From NCBI GenBank assembly GCA_014904845.1, contig MU119434.1, positions 26,179 to 90,178 of the forward strand: a stretch of 64,000 nucleotides of DNA, written 5' to 3'. Below the pieces are notes generated by a model, which was not told the origin of the DNA, searched no databases, and was given only the letters and a program-made list of their open reading frames with translations. Position numbers and translations under genes: made by a program. Source of the DNA: Acephala macrosclerotiorum. Its lineage: Eukaryota > Ascomycota > Leotiomycetes > Helotiales > Mollisiaceae. Shown in pieces: positions 1-10,806 of this stretch (positions are counted from its first letter, which is position 1; each line of letters starts with the position of its first letter).

Positions 1-1691
1 TGCTTCATAGAAGTCGTAGCTAAGTCCAGCATCGTTTTGACCTTCGATAGCGGGGTCGTCGTTACTCAGCGCCGCTGGCACTCCGTGCGCAATCAACGCT
101 GGAAGAGGATGCTGCAATACATCATCCTATTTTTCAAGTCAGCCATCGTCCCACCTCGCCTTGATGAAAGCCTTATGCCTACTCACATTCAACCTCAACG
201 CCTCATTACTTATCAAACAAACCTCCACAGCGATTTCCTTCTCCCTATACCTATCTATGAGTAACGGATGTTTAAACAAGGAAAATCCATGGCCGATCCG
301 GCGAGTGTTGAACATTTCTGCGTCGAAGAGATTATCATCCGTCGAATTCCCATCTCCCAACGTTTCGCCTGCGTGGAAGAAATACGGAATCGTGAGATTC
401 AAACTCTCAGTCTGCTGTCGGAACCAAATCAACTCCGGCGCTAAGTCCGACAATGGGCGTCCAAGGTCCTCTTGTGAGACGAGGTCATACCCCGCGATCA
501 AGTCCGGGTACTTCTGCTTGAAAGATAGGGCATTTTTCATATCTGCAATGATCTTTGACCTGATCTTCCCTCTGGAAACCGTCCAGATGATTCGTGTGCC
601 CCAAAATTTCTTGCCTTTGCTTGTGGCTTTGAATTTGGCGACTTCTTGTTCAAAAAGATCGTACCTTCAGATCATCATCATCAGTATACATTCACCTTAT
701 ACTCAAATAAAAGGATTAAAACACTGGGTATAAGACTCACCAATAATCCGGATCCGGATCCTCAACACTCTGCCCCTCCAACACAACCCCATTACTCCCC
801 CCGTTCCTAATCTCCACCCACCTCACCCCATCATCGGCCAGTGCCCCAAATAAATCCTGCAAAAATGCTCTCACGAGCGGTTCATAACTCCACGTCGTAC
901 CCACTGTTCCGAAGATACCTTGAAATTTCCTCCAGATGGCGTCTACGCCTAGCTCAGATTGTTCGGCGTCCGAGACGCCGAGAGTGAGTTTGGATTGGAG
1001 GTAAGATAGGAAGGCTACTCGTCCGCCGGGAAAGGCGTCTGCGGCGGGAGCGACGAGGACAGGTGTGTTGGAGATGTAACTGGATGTCCAGATTGAACCG
1101 GCGACGGAGGAGATAGTAGTATTTGCGTGAGCAAAATTTATCTGTGTTGAGTTCCTATTCGCGTCGTTTGAGAGGTCGGTCGCTGCAGACATGACCATGC
1201 CAGGGGTGTTGAGGATTGTTTGAAAGATGATGCCGTAGGGGAGCATGGCTGTTAGATGGGCGTGAAGGAGTGCGCCTTTTGGGAGCTTCTTGACGACTTT
1301 GAAGAGATCTGTTGTGCCGATTGTGGGGCGAGCGAGGGCGAAGGCTTCTCCTGGAAAGAGAGAGCTGTTGGAGTTGGCGTAGCGGTTCCAGATGGTGACA
1401 TCCTCGACGACTTTGATCTGAGCGACTATCTTGTCTGCGAGCCTTGCTGTGGGGGAAAGCGATTGTCTGAACCAGTAATCTGGGGGCATGTAAGTTTAAG
1501 AGGTCTGGGGTTTGAGGAATCTTACCATTTCGTTGCTTGTGTTCGTAGTTCTTCAGCTGTGCTTGATCGGCTCGATGTTTTAGAACAATTGGATCGTCGG
1601 GATAGGGAACTCCATCTGGGTCGAGAGTTCCCAGGACTGATGGGAGAAACCCAGATCCTAGAAAGGTGACCAATACCACGAAAGAAAGCAT
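1..1691 (-). CDS. Secreted ADGF/ADA2-type adenosine deaminase (3' end cut by window)
   Basis: Adenosine deaminase of the ADGF/CECR1 (ADA2) class, expected to convert extracellular adenosine to inosine. Exons by consensus: 1691-1526, 1479-741, 664-187 and 126 to beyond position 1; introns are 46, 76 and 60 nt and the joins keep frame. The ATG at 1691 starts a signal peptide (MLSFVVLVTFLGSGF...). Visible family motifs are LPKGALLHAHLTAML (zinc-ligand HxH), FFHAGET (catalytic Glu neighbourhood), RIGHGF, and ALSNDDP (metal-binding Asp) in the last exon; all are conserved, so it looks active. About 503 residues are visible and the C-terminus lies outside the window. The family is clear; the secretory role is inferred from the leader. 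Confidence 0.9.
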
Positions 1692-2709
1692 ATTGGAAAC
1701 GATTGAGGGGAAAGAACGGAACGAAAAGACAACAGAACATCAGAGAACAGCAACCTTGGCATATAAGCAGATTAAGCCTCATGTCTTGCAGTATGCACAG
1801 TACACAAGCTCCTGTACTCCTGGCGGTCAAGCCAAGGGCGAGGAGAGGACAGAGAAGTCATTTGAGATGTATGGTACTTCTCGGTTAAAGGTAGTAGTCA
1901 TCGTGGTGAAATGAGAGGTACTTTGTGACGGAGCCATCAACTAGAGCCCAAGAAAACTACTTTGGATCCGCGAGAGAAAAGCTTTTCGTATCCTCGGGAG
2001 GGACCGTCTCGGATGTTGTGTAATCGAGGACAGGTATGCGAAGGTGCATATTCTTTAACACAAGGTTGCAGCTTGACTAATGAATTCAACCTCATGGCGG
2101 GCTGAGCGGACGGGCGTAGCGGGAAATACTGTCAAGCCGTTCGTCAAGGTATTTTACAGACAATAAAGGGCTGTGAGAACCAGGAGAATGTTTGACTTAT
2201 TGATACAGCCATCTACTTCTCTTGCTTAAAGACAAAACGGACATGGAACGCCACAATTGTTCTTTCTCTCGCTTTAGCAGACGGAGATTCGATGAACGAC
2301 ATGCAATGCAGGACGGAGATGAGGACGGGTACAGAGCTTGCACTTGCATCTTTGGTAGCCACTGTCATTCTGAGGGCACTGTGGTACATGATTGCAGCTC
2401 GTCTTCGAATGAGATTGGGAAAGAATTTCTTGATTGAGCCTGTAAGTCAACTTGACTTTCCATTACCAATCGAACCGCATCGTGACACTGCAATAGCAGC
2501 CGGGTTGGCAAAACAGTACGTTGGTAATCTACCCGGGAATTGCTCCAAGCGCTGTACAACTCCGCGTGCAACGCGTTGGGATAGCAAGTTCCATCCCAAA
2601 TGACCCTCGATGCATGTTCCCGCGATGCCGACGATGATTGAGACCAAGTCTCGGAAGAGAGATTCGAGGAACACAACTTCTGCTGAATCGAAATTCAAAT
2701 GCTGTGAAA
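1692..2709. other. Intergenic, no gene recognised
   Basis: This kilobase separates the start of the deaminase from the 3' end of the SDR gene. It holds only short overlapping open frames on both strands (for example around 2222-2700) with no recognisable motif and no convincing splice structure. The deaminase promoter must lie here, but I see no specific regulatory site. Confidence 0.5.
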
Positions 2710-3716
2710 TTACAGATGTGCCTTCAGCGGTTCATACCCCTCCAACTCTTTCTCTGTCCATTCCCACAGCTCAGCCGCAAGAGCCATGTCCTGGCTCTTC
2801 CAGCTACCCTGCCCACTCATCGCAACAGGAGTATAATATTCCCCATTCGTGACATCCTCTCTCTTCGCCGTCCCCGCCCAAAGCTGATTCTTTGCACCTG
2901 TCTCAATAGTATCCATTCCACCCTTCAATCTATTTAATGGGCTCATCCACCCACTGAATACCGATCGATATAGCTCCGTGCTGACTGCTCCAGGATGGAC
3001 TGATACAGCCAAGATCTTGGGATATCGTTTGGCAAGCCCCCTCGCAAACAAGATGTTGGCAAGTTTCGACTGTCCGTATCGAACCATTGTCGGTGTCCAG
3101 CTCATCTCTGTCTTCAATTTATCAAAGCAGATCCCACACCACGGCGCGCCGAGATGTCCGACAGAGCTCACGACGATGACTCTGACATCTGATCCAGCTT
3201 GCTCCGCTGTCTTCTCCAATGTTGGGAGGAGAAGCTTTGTCAAGAGCGCATGCCCGACGTGGTTTGTGCCGAATTGAATCTCGTATCCGTCCTTCGTGAG
3301 GCCTGCCGGCGTGGCCATAATTCCAGCATTGAGGTAGAGTATGTCCAGTTTGTTTTCCTTGCTCGTAAATTCCTTCGCTGCCGTTTCCACGCTCTTTAAG
3401 TCCGTAAGGTCGCACTGTATGAATGAAATTGGAGTTTTCGGGACGGTAGATTGTAGGTCTTTGATTGCTGCTTCGGCTTTGGATTGAGTTCTTGCGAGGA
3501 GATAGATATGCTTTGGGTTGTGCTTCGAGAGTCGAAGGATGGTTTCTTTTCCGAGTCCAACATTGCCTGTGGGACAGTCAGCTTTATGTCCGCGGACAAT
3601 TGATAGTACGTACCTCCTGTGACAATTATTATCTTGCCATTGAGGTCTGGGATGTCGGTATCTGGGTTGTATTTGAGACCACGGCCCAGAGGCTGGTCTA
3701 GAAGCCCGTACAGCAT
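2710..3716 (-). CDS. Short-chain dehydrogenase/reductase
   Basis: Classical Rossmann-fold SDR of the retinol-dehydrogenase/WW-oxidoreductase-like group, about 319 aa, predicted NAD(P)(H)-dependent oxidoreductase of unknown substrate. Exon 1 is 3716-3614 and exon 2 is 3566-2710, with a 47-nt intron (GTACGT...CACAG) that falls inside the cofactor-binding glycine motif: IIIVTGG joins to NVGLGKET to give TGGNVGLG. Other motifs are the NAG motif (LYLNAGIM), the catalytic Ser region (VSSVGHLG) and the YGQSK active site (YxxxK), followed by HPGAVSTEL. No signal peptide or membrane anchor is seen. It is probably intact. The neighbours give no clue to the substrate. Confidence 0.9.
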
Positions 3717-4346
3717 TTCGAATGTTTCTTATACGGTGCTAGTATGTGGTGGTGTCCGCGAGTTGATTGAGCGAATAGCCTCGATGCCAATTGTGCTTCA
3801 AGGAGGTTTCTGAATGTTCTGGTGGTGGAGGGACATCTTGTAGGATGTGAATGTCGAATCGTGGAGTGATGCTCCAGGATTCAGGCCGAGGTTTGTGAGG
3901 TCAGTGTGCATTAGCGAGCTGGTGGCCGCGACCGTCGAAACAAACCACTCTTACCTGTTGCGAACGTTCATGACGCTTGAAGATATATTGTTGTTGCCAT
4001 ATTGAGGCAGAAAGTGCTCAAATCGATGATATTCTCTCCTGCCTAGGACATTCACACGAACGAATTAAGTCTCTTGTGGCGCTTTCGCTGTCAGCATAGG
4101 GACTTGCAAGTGGCAGTCGCATATCAATAATCAGGAACACCTAACGAGTAAGGAGGTTCGTACGTGAAGTTGTGTGCATTCTTCAGAAGACAATCTCCAC
4201 TTTTATATCTCTGTTGCCCTTTCAAACAATGCAACATACCCTCTCCACTTCCTCTGGAAGCTGTTGTCAGCTCCGGCAGATCCGGTAGCCATCACTGGGA
4301 CCTTCTCTTCCATGGATATATTCTTACATTTGTTTGTATAAAACCT
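3717..4346. other. Intergenic, no gene recognised
   Basis: About 630 bp between the SDR start and the carbonic anhydrase 3' end. It presumably holds the SDR promoter and the carbonic anhydrase terminator. An open frame on the plus strand near 4164-4526 runs antisense to the carbonic anhydrase and shows no family motif. Confidence 0.5.
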
Positions 4347-5017
4347 CTATTGCTCCTCCACCAATCTGAAGCACTCGTTGCTTTGCTTGTCATACACGAA
4401 CGCGTGGATCTGAAGTCCATTCTCCTCTATCGCTCTCCGCACATTCTCCTGTCTCTTCAACCAGTCTATTTCCGCCAGCACGTATACCTCTTCCAGCTTT
4501 CGATGACGGCATTCGTAGTCGAGTGAGGAATCCGAGTTCCGCAAGTAGCTTTCGTTCAGTGCGTGGAGTTTCGTCACATTTCTGTTTCTGGTCAGTCTCT
4601 TTTCGTGAGATCTCCAGTGGCATTGAGTCTTACTTATGCCACCCTCCCAACACACTTCCATCTCCCTTGTCTATCAAAGCACAATCATAGTGTCCGCAGA
4701 CGATTATGTGCTTCACCTACTCGATAGTTAACACCTTACTTGCAATCTAGGAGCGGAAATACCTTCAGCAGATTCAAACACCACTCGACAGCACTCTCAC
4801 TGCTCAAATCCCCATTGCTCAGAATGTTGCCCAAGTTCCTATGCACGAATATCTCTTCTCTCGGTACGCCCAATGCGTCTGTCTCTTCGACCGAGCTGTC
4901 GCTGCATCCCACCCATAATATCTGTTCTCTGCCCGACTTCGAACGTCGGATGAAATCTCTTTCAACGGGTACAGTGCTGTACTGCTTTTTGACAGCGGAG
5001 AGGAAATCGAACGTCAT
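4347..5017 (-). CDS. Beta-carbonic anhydrase with altered active-site dyad
   Basis: Small beta-class carbonic anhydrase, about 190 aa, predicted to hydrate CO2 to bicarbonate. Exons are 5017-4763, 4716-4634 and 4581-4347 (introns 46 and 52 nt); the last acceptor could instead be six bases upstream, adding two residues. The zinc ligands are visible: Cys and Asp in VGCSDS, and His plus Cys in VCGHYDC. The Arg that normally follows as CSDSR (the Asp-Arg dyad partner) is Ser here (CSDSS, codon TCG), an unusual substitution that could reduce activity or lock the inactive state. The remaining core (FVHRNLGN, GSVLGGW) is conserved. No organellar leader is obvious, so a cytosolic location is the default inference. 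Confidence 0.88.
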
Positions 5018-6366
5018 TTTGTCGTCGATCGAATCTCTTTTCTCAATTCAACTAAAATAAGGAGAAATCTGCGACTCCAAAACAGGAAAACAAAGCCAAG
5101 AAGAATGACAGCTGCGGTTCATCCGTCACTTTTTACTTGGCTCTCACTCATCTTTTCACTTCTCTCCCACTTCCCACCCTAATCCCTACGATCCCTACGA
5201 TCCCTACCCAACGCAGCGACTTCGCTGCCACAAGCTAAACTCAAAATCCCAATACCCGTTCATCCTAAGCCACATTCACCAAAATCACACCACTTCCTTC
5301 GTTCTTCCTGTCTCGTTGCAGAAAATCACACCACAACCCGCAAAATCAATATCCCGAAACATTGGGGAAGCAGGGATATCCGCCTTGAAAATCGACAAAT
5401 TGGCGAATCACCGGCAAATCGAGACTCGAGAGCCTCCGGGATTATGAAGGTCGGAGGTGGAATCCCGGTTTTTTCTCAACGATCTCTCGGATGGAAGCGG
5501 AGGCTCAGGAAACGTGGTTGCCACGATCTTGCTGGGAGAAAGGTGGGGTTGCTGTTACGTGCAGTGAAACAACGGTTGGGCTGTGCGGTTTGAGGCGTCG
5601 ATGTTTCGTGGATGAGCAAGACCGTTGTCAGCTGTTATTTACTTTGAGGGATTTTTTTTCCTGTTCTTCACGTCAATCCTCACTTTGACCATCACGTGAC
5701 ACCTGCCGCTTTTCTCACTCTCGCTTCATCTTCATGCTCACCAGAACCTCACCATCGTACACATAGGTAGTCAACTTTTGACGAGAAGTATCAGGGGGGT
5801 TCCGCGTAGGCTCCTGGAGGCTAGAATAAGTCCCTAGTATCAATATGAATGAGCTATTACGTGCTATGGTCCGAGCTTTCCTCACCCAAAATCGAGATTT
5901 TAGTAAGGAAACGCTTGGACTAAAGCACGTGCATGGCTCATTACTTTAAGGAGTAAAACGCTCCTTCGTATACTAGAAGGTAATGCACGTGCTTTTATCT
6001 AGCACGGAGTTGATTATCATTTAGCTTCCGCTGGACGTGTGGTCTGTCTAGTTTGGCCAAGGGGACGATCGACGTACAAGGGTCTCGGTTTGTATGTTTT
6101 AAGGAAGATCACATACTTAACAATCAAACAGTTCTCAAAGTTTCTTTTGGTCTAAATGTTTCCCTTTACCATCGAGGGACATTGGATAGGAATACGACGG
6201 TAGAGGTCTTCAAGGTCTTACTTGGAACGACAAAGATTTAATAAGATACTAAAACCGTCTTGCATTCGAGCTAACATTCGAACAGATTCCGACATTCCGC
6301 AATTGAATTGAAAGCTCAACTCTGACCCTACATGACCTCTTTATTGAGCGCAGCCGAGATAATACG
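5018..6366. other. Intergenic with hairpin-forming sequence
   Basis: About 1.35 kb upstream of the carbonic anhydrase and downstream of the caspase-like gene. No coding region is supported; the small frames near 5491-5688 and 6053-6241 lack motifs. It contains direct pentamer-like repetition near 5180-5210 (atccctac units) and the nested inverted repeats annotated separately at 5848-5999. Confidence 0.5.
5848..5999. repeat. Nested inverted repeats (possible MITE remnant)
   Basis: Three related arms are visible. TAAAGCACGTGCAT at 5921-5934 pairs with ATGCACGTGCTTTA at 5983-5996, enclosing a second short stem, AAGGAG at 5948-5953 with CTCCTT at 5961-5966. In addition 5848-5865 (AATGAGCTATTACGTGCT) is an imperfect inverted copy of 5925-5942. 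This could be the decayed end of a small transposable element or a regulatory palindrome; no target-site duplication is clear. Confidence 0.4.
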
Positions 6367-7916
6367 TCAATTTCGAGACGTGGTCAGTCTGCCTCTACCT
6401 CTCGGTCTCTTTGATGGCGTTTCATCTCTAGGGGGGCTCGGCGGGGCTAGAGATTGTTGACTAGCAGTGCTGTTTATCTCTCTCTTCCTTTTCCTATTTG
6501 AGGACCTTGGGCCAGGGTTTGGTAAACTGGGTACAGCAGAAGTTGGTGAAGGCTGGACGTCCTGCTCCATTGCCAATTCTTCGGGCCTGTCCACGTCTTG
6601 ATCAATGTCAAGTTCAGCATTCAAGGGTTCTTGGCTCGGTATTACTACTTGGTTGACTTCTGTAGAGGCTGATCCTGACGTTTCGAATCCGGGCGTTAGT
6701 TGTTGTCGCGGTTCAACGGGTGTAGCAAGCAAGTTTCTCCTCCTCGCATTCGCAATATTTTGCCATCTGCGTCCATAGAATCGCGCCACAGGATTGGGAC
6801 AATCGATGCCTTCCCACAAGATAGTCGCCGTCTTGAAGTCGTCTGCGCTGATCAAGGTCCTCAGCTCTGTCGCCAGGTTTTCAACCATGGTTTGATCAAT
6901 GCTTCTGTTGAAGACGAAGCGTAGATTCAAATCTGTTGTAATAATCTCTTCCTCTTCTTGAGCGTCATTCTCGGCCTGTTCACTGGCATCTTCGCTCAGT
7001 GGTGCAAGAACAATACGCCGTAAGCAGGCAGAGCCGCGCTCTGACAGCCGTGGAGATTGACTCTTGGGGAATTCGGGGGCATGGAAGATCGTGGAAAGCA
7101 ACTGCTGCGTGCTGAAGCTTTTTTTCCTCGACTTTACGAGGCTTTTGACTGCCCATATCAGAGCAGTGGTGAAGGACCTTGGGCCGGGCTTCATGGTGGT
7201 CGAATTTGCTGATGTTGCGGCTAGATATTCGAATGCTCTGTGTGTCCCAGTTGATCGGATGCTCTTTTCCAGTTCTCCTGCATGGCAGCAATCGAATATG
7301 ACGAGGACATCGCTCCGGGTCGCCTTTATGTTGTGCTCCGCTGAGCCCCACACAATCTCGTGTAGCTCGCTGGTCGGTTTGACAAGGGATCTTTTACTGC
7401 AGTTGTTAGCAATGAAAGCCAGGAATGCTGCAGACAACTCACCCTGCAAGTCTTAAGCCACCCTGTGACTCCTCAGGTCTTCCGTGTCCAGCGTAATATA
7501 CGATGAAGAGGTTGTTCGGATCATCATGGTCATGCACAAGCTTGGCAAGGAAGTAATTAACTTGGGCCTGCGCGGTGGAACCCTTGTTCTGGTTCAACAC
7601 TCCTCTCACCGTCTCGTACTTAAAGACATTTTTAAACATCTGTTCCAGCGCCGCGACCTGAAATTGTCATTACTTGTCGAGATATATATGGTTGAATGCT
7701 AACCTCGTCTCTGGTATGGAGATCATCTACGTCGTCATCCCAGGACAGTAACAAAACGAAAGCACTTTTGTAGATCGCCTCTTTCTTCTTTCCGGTTGTT
7801 ATCTGCTCATCCCAAATGGCTTTCAGTCTCGACTCGTGTGATGCTGCCTCGTCCTGGTAATTCATATTTTGCGCAGAAATCTTGTTGATTTGCGAGGTGC
7901 CTTCTGAATTAGCCAT
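6367..7916 (-). CDS. Caspase-fold (peptidase C14) domain protein
   Basis: Caspase/metacaspase-superfamily protein of about 485 aa. Exons are 7916-7704, 7657-7443 and 7396-6367, with two 46-nt introns that keep frame. The catalytic His is in FIVYYAGHGR and the catalytic Cys in VLVIFDCCHAGE, at typical spacing, so the peptidase core is intact. The start is the ATG at 7916 (MANSEGTSQ); the frame is open further upstream but without ATG. The region after the peptidase domain is Asp/Glu-, Pro- and Ser-rich and ends in a basic tail with a possible nuclear signal (SSNRKRKRE, KRPRGRGR). A role in regulated cell death or proteolysis is family inference; partners are unknown. A small unknown gene and a DUF6594 gene follow. 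Confidence 0.82.
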
Positions 7917-8400
7917 GCTGTTGTTCAATGTTGTTCTTTCAAGGTTAAATGTATCCAATCAATTGGTTTTCAACGCACGCAATCGCAAGAAATCAAAGGG
8001 CTGAAATTGGGGAGGCGATGGGTTACAATAAAGTATTAGGCCAATACGACCCCAGAGCGCATGCATAAAGAAACCTTTTGATAAGGCAGACTGTGCGACA
8101 ACATTCGCCTAGCAGGAACGCCAATCGAATCAGCCTTGCCCATTTGATTCTGAGGGTGTGGTCGGAAAACATTTCAGTGGACACGTGAAGGAAAGCCTAG
8201 GAGCCCTCCCAGTCCCCATCTTGCAGGCGGCCAAGAGCTTGGCTAGGCAAGAGCCGCAAATTCATTGCTTGAATTGAGTATTAAGTCGCATCTGTAGGCT
8301 TTCCTGTCCAGCCAGGCTTTCTCAGGGCAGACCCCCCCTCATCCTATCCAAATCTGTCAGTCCTCCTGACCCAGACAGACAATAGACTATACGAGGCAGC
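7917..8400. other. Intergenic between divergent genes
   Basis: About 480 bp between the caspase-like gene (minus) and the small plus-strand gene at 8401. It is likely to hold both promoters. Nothing specific is recognised. Confidence 0.45.
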
Positions 8401-8808
8401 ATGTCAGGCGTCGAGACACGAGGCTCCAAGGTAAGCAAAGAGCTATCACATGTCAGTCGGAATGCGGTGTGCAATCGTGCTGAAAGATTATCGATACAGA
8501 GACCCGTGACACCGGAGGAACGCACCCATTATAAACCCTCAAGAAATCCTATGGAGGTATTTAAATATTCGAAGCAAACCCTTGGCGTGGACAAATCTGA
8601 ATTTTACATGCAGTCAATTGCCAAATTTGACGAAGGGAAGCCAGCATGGCTCAAACTGGGGGGCAGGAAAGGAAGTGTTGAGGTCATAATTGTGTCGAGA
8701 CAGAAAGATGAAGAGACTGGCAAATTCTTCTATCAGGTCAAGGGAGTCGAGGGGATTTTGCACAATAATGGCGAATTGGTGCCACAAGAGAAGCTGGATG
8801 AGTGTTGA
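8401..8808 (+). CDS. Small hypothetical protein
   Basis: Open frame from the ATG at 8401 to the stop at 8808. A good intron (GTAAGC donor at 8431, TACAG acceptor ending 8499; 69 nt, so both versions stay open) would reduce it from 135 to 112 aa. The body reads as compact soluble sequence (FDEGKPAWLKLGGRKGSVEV ... VKGVEGILHNNGELVPQEKL), resembling short fungal proteins of unknown function with a beta-rich KOW/Tudor-like look. That resemblance is impressionistic. No signal peptide or membrane segment is present. It lies between the caspase-like and DUF6594 genes. Confidence 0.5.
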   Translation: MSGVETRGSKVSKELSHVSRNAVCNRAERLSIQRPVTPEERTHYKPSRNPMEVFKYSKQTLGVDKSEFYMQSIAKFDEGKPAWLKLGGRKGSVEVIIVSRQKDEETGKFFYQVKGVEGILHNNGELVPQEKLDEC

Positions 8809-9163
8809 GACATTACAGGATCGTTGCTGCAGCCTTGGAGGCGCTTGTCCAACATAGTCCAAATGTGCATACAAAAGTCGAACCACAACATTTCACTGCG
8901 CCCAATGATCAGCCCCACCCCAATTTCATTAGTAGACAGCTTCTGTTCGCACACCGAGTAAAGGGAAGATGCCACGGATTTGCGCCCGTATTCTAGTCAC
9001 CCAGATTATATCCGGCCTTTCTCTCTCGCTGCGTATATTGTGAGTCGCAGGGCGTGCAGCCTTATTTCCAACGGCTTACTCAGCCTCTTCTCAAAATGTA
9101 AATACTACGACTTTCTCCTATTCTAGCCTTCCTGGTTTGTGGCATCAATAGAACACCTATACC
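8809..9163. other. Intergenic, no gene recognised
   Basis: About 355 bp between two plus-strand genes, presumably the promoter of the DUF6594 gene. Nothing specific is visible. Confidence 0.45.
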
Positions 9164-10540
9164 ATGGCATGTCCAAACTTGCTTAAAGACGACTTGGAGA
9201 AGGGATCATTCGGCCAACAGGGTTCGATATCAACCGCAGGTACTTTCACTCAATTGGACCGTTTCCCTCTGCCACGAGTATCTCCTCTGCGGCATATGCC
9301 TAGAATATGGCCATGGCAACGTCAGAACCAAAGTATTATGACCACGGGGCGTGATCCCGTGCCCAGAAAATGTAAGGCAAACAGGTCTAAGATAACCAAA
9401 CCCCCTGCTCTAAGTTTAAAAACGCATGCTGAAGATTTTGTTTCCACATAGTGCTAGAAAGACACAGAGGATACCGCTTACTCGGCACTTTCCTCGACAG
9501 TGATGAGAACTTCATGATTTATCGCCGATTCGGATATCTTCACTCGCGTACTCTCCTCAAAAAGCAAGATGAATTAAGAAAGCTCGAAATGGAGCTGGAT
9601 GATTACGACGATGAGGACTTGAACGGAACGGAGCAGCAACGGAGACTTCTCTCGTGCCGAGACTCAGATGAGGCTGCAGACAGAAAAGAGTCCAAAGGAA
9701 CAAGAACACGAACTCAGATTCTTGATGAGATTGAGGAAAAGCTAGAGAAATACGGTGACTACCTCGACCTCTACAAATACGATTAAGTTACTGACTCACT
9801 CTGGTAGATTCATGGATCTTGAATGCTAAGGACATGGTTGCGCTGAACAAGCCAGCAACTAGGGATTACAAGAGCGTTGAGGGGTTCATCTTTGATAAAA
9901 AGCCGTTGGTCGACGAGGAATCTGGATACATATACCAAAAAGAAGACCTCATCACGTTGCGCGACGGCAGAGAGATGGCAATTCTTGATTCCTTTACTGA
10001 AATAGCGCTAAGAACATTTCATTGTTCTTTGCTTCAGGTGAATATTAGCTTCAAAATGTTTAAGTGGCATAGTACATTCTGCTAAATCTTTCCCAGACCA
10101 TCTTCTGCTCTAAGGTAAGTATAATCCAATAACATTATATCTGTAATCGGAAATCATCTAACTCCAAGTGATAGACCGATCGAGAGAAAACCGATGACCC
10201 AAATGTCCATTACTATAGCAGAAATCGGAAAAACATCTTCATCACCATCTTAACAACCTTGGTGCTTCTATTCCTCCTCATACTTCCAGTATTTGTATTG
10301 TTTAAACTGACAACGAAGACCGACCTGCAATCCACCTACACCTTGAGCATTGGTGTTCTCCTTGTCTTCACCCTTGTCTTCTCGGCTATTCTCTTGCTCT
10401 TTACACGAGCCAAGCGACATGAGATATTTGGAGCTGCAGCAGGGTAGGTTAGGTTGTTTAACAAGAATTTCATGCTGATATGTAGCAGATATTGTGCTAT
10501 ACTTGTTGTATTTATAAGCAATATACCGGGGTCGAAGTAA
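9164..10540 (+). CDS. DUF6594 family membrane protein
   Basis: Six-exon gene for a DUF6594-type protein of about 359 aa. Exons: 9164-9371, 9452-9754, 9808-10037, 10097-10114 (18-nt micro-exon), 10175-10443 and 10489-10540; all joins keep frame. Family hallmarks are a soluble part RRFGYLHSRTLLKKQDEL with a coiled-coil-like charged helix, EKYDSWILNAKDMVALNKP, a basic YYSRNRKNIF segment, and three C-terminal hydrophobic segments (LVLLFLLILPVFVLF; LSIGVLLVFTLVFSAILLLF; YCAILVVFIS) joined through KRHEIFGAAAGY. Splicing matters: unspliced, a stop at 10445 would remove the last helix. Function is unknown; such genes are frequent in accessory regions of fungal genomes. Confidence 0.85.
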
Positions 10541-10647
10541 AAACGGAGAACTTGTGAGGATTATTTTAAGAATGTTCCTTTTATATTCGAATAAAATTAT
10601 TTTATCAATTGGTTTTATAACAAAATAAATACTAAATTCGCTTTCTA

Positions 10648-10695
10648 AGTCAAACCCCCTAGAAGTGGACCTCCCCCTGTTCTGGACCACCTCGT
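10648..10695. repeat. Left terminal inverted repeat of first transposon
   Basis: Arm of about 48 bp. Against the right arm it differs at a few positions, two of them G/A in GTGG(A/G)CC and CTGG(A/G)CC, i.e. transitions of the kind RIP makes. Confidence 0.9.
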
Positions 10696-10806
10696 TTAAT
10701 TCTTACCTACCCAATTCGATCGCGAATAACTTTTTAATCAATTAATAGATATATAAAATAAAGTAGAGACTATACTAAAAAAATCATTGGAATCTAATGA
10801 TACATT

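Noticed and set aside
4164..4526. Plus-strand 120-codon frame
   Set aside because: Runs antisense to the last exon of the carbonic anhydrase and starts in intergenic DNA; no motif.
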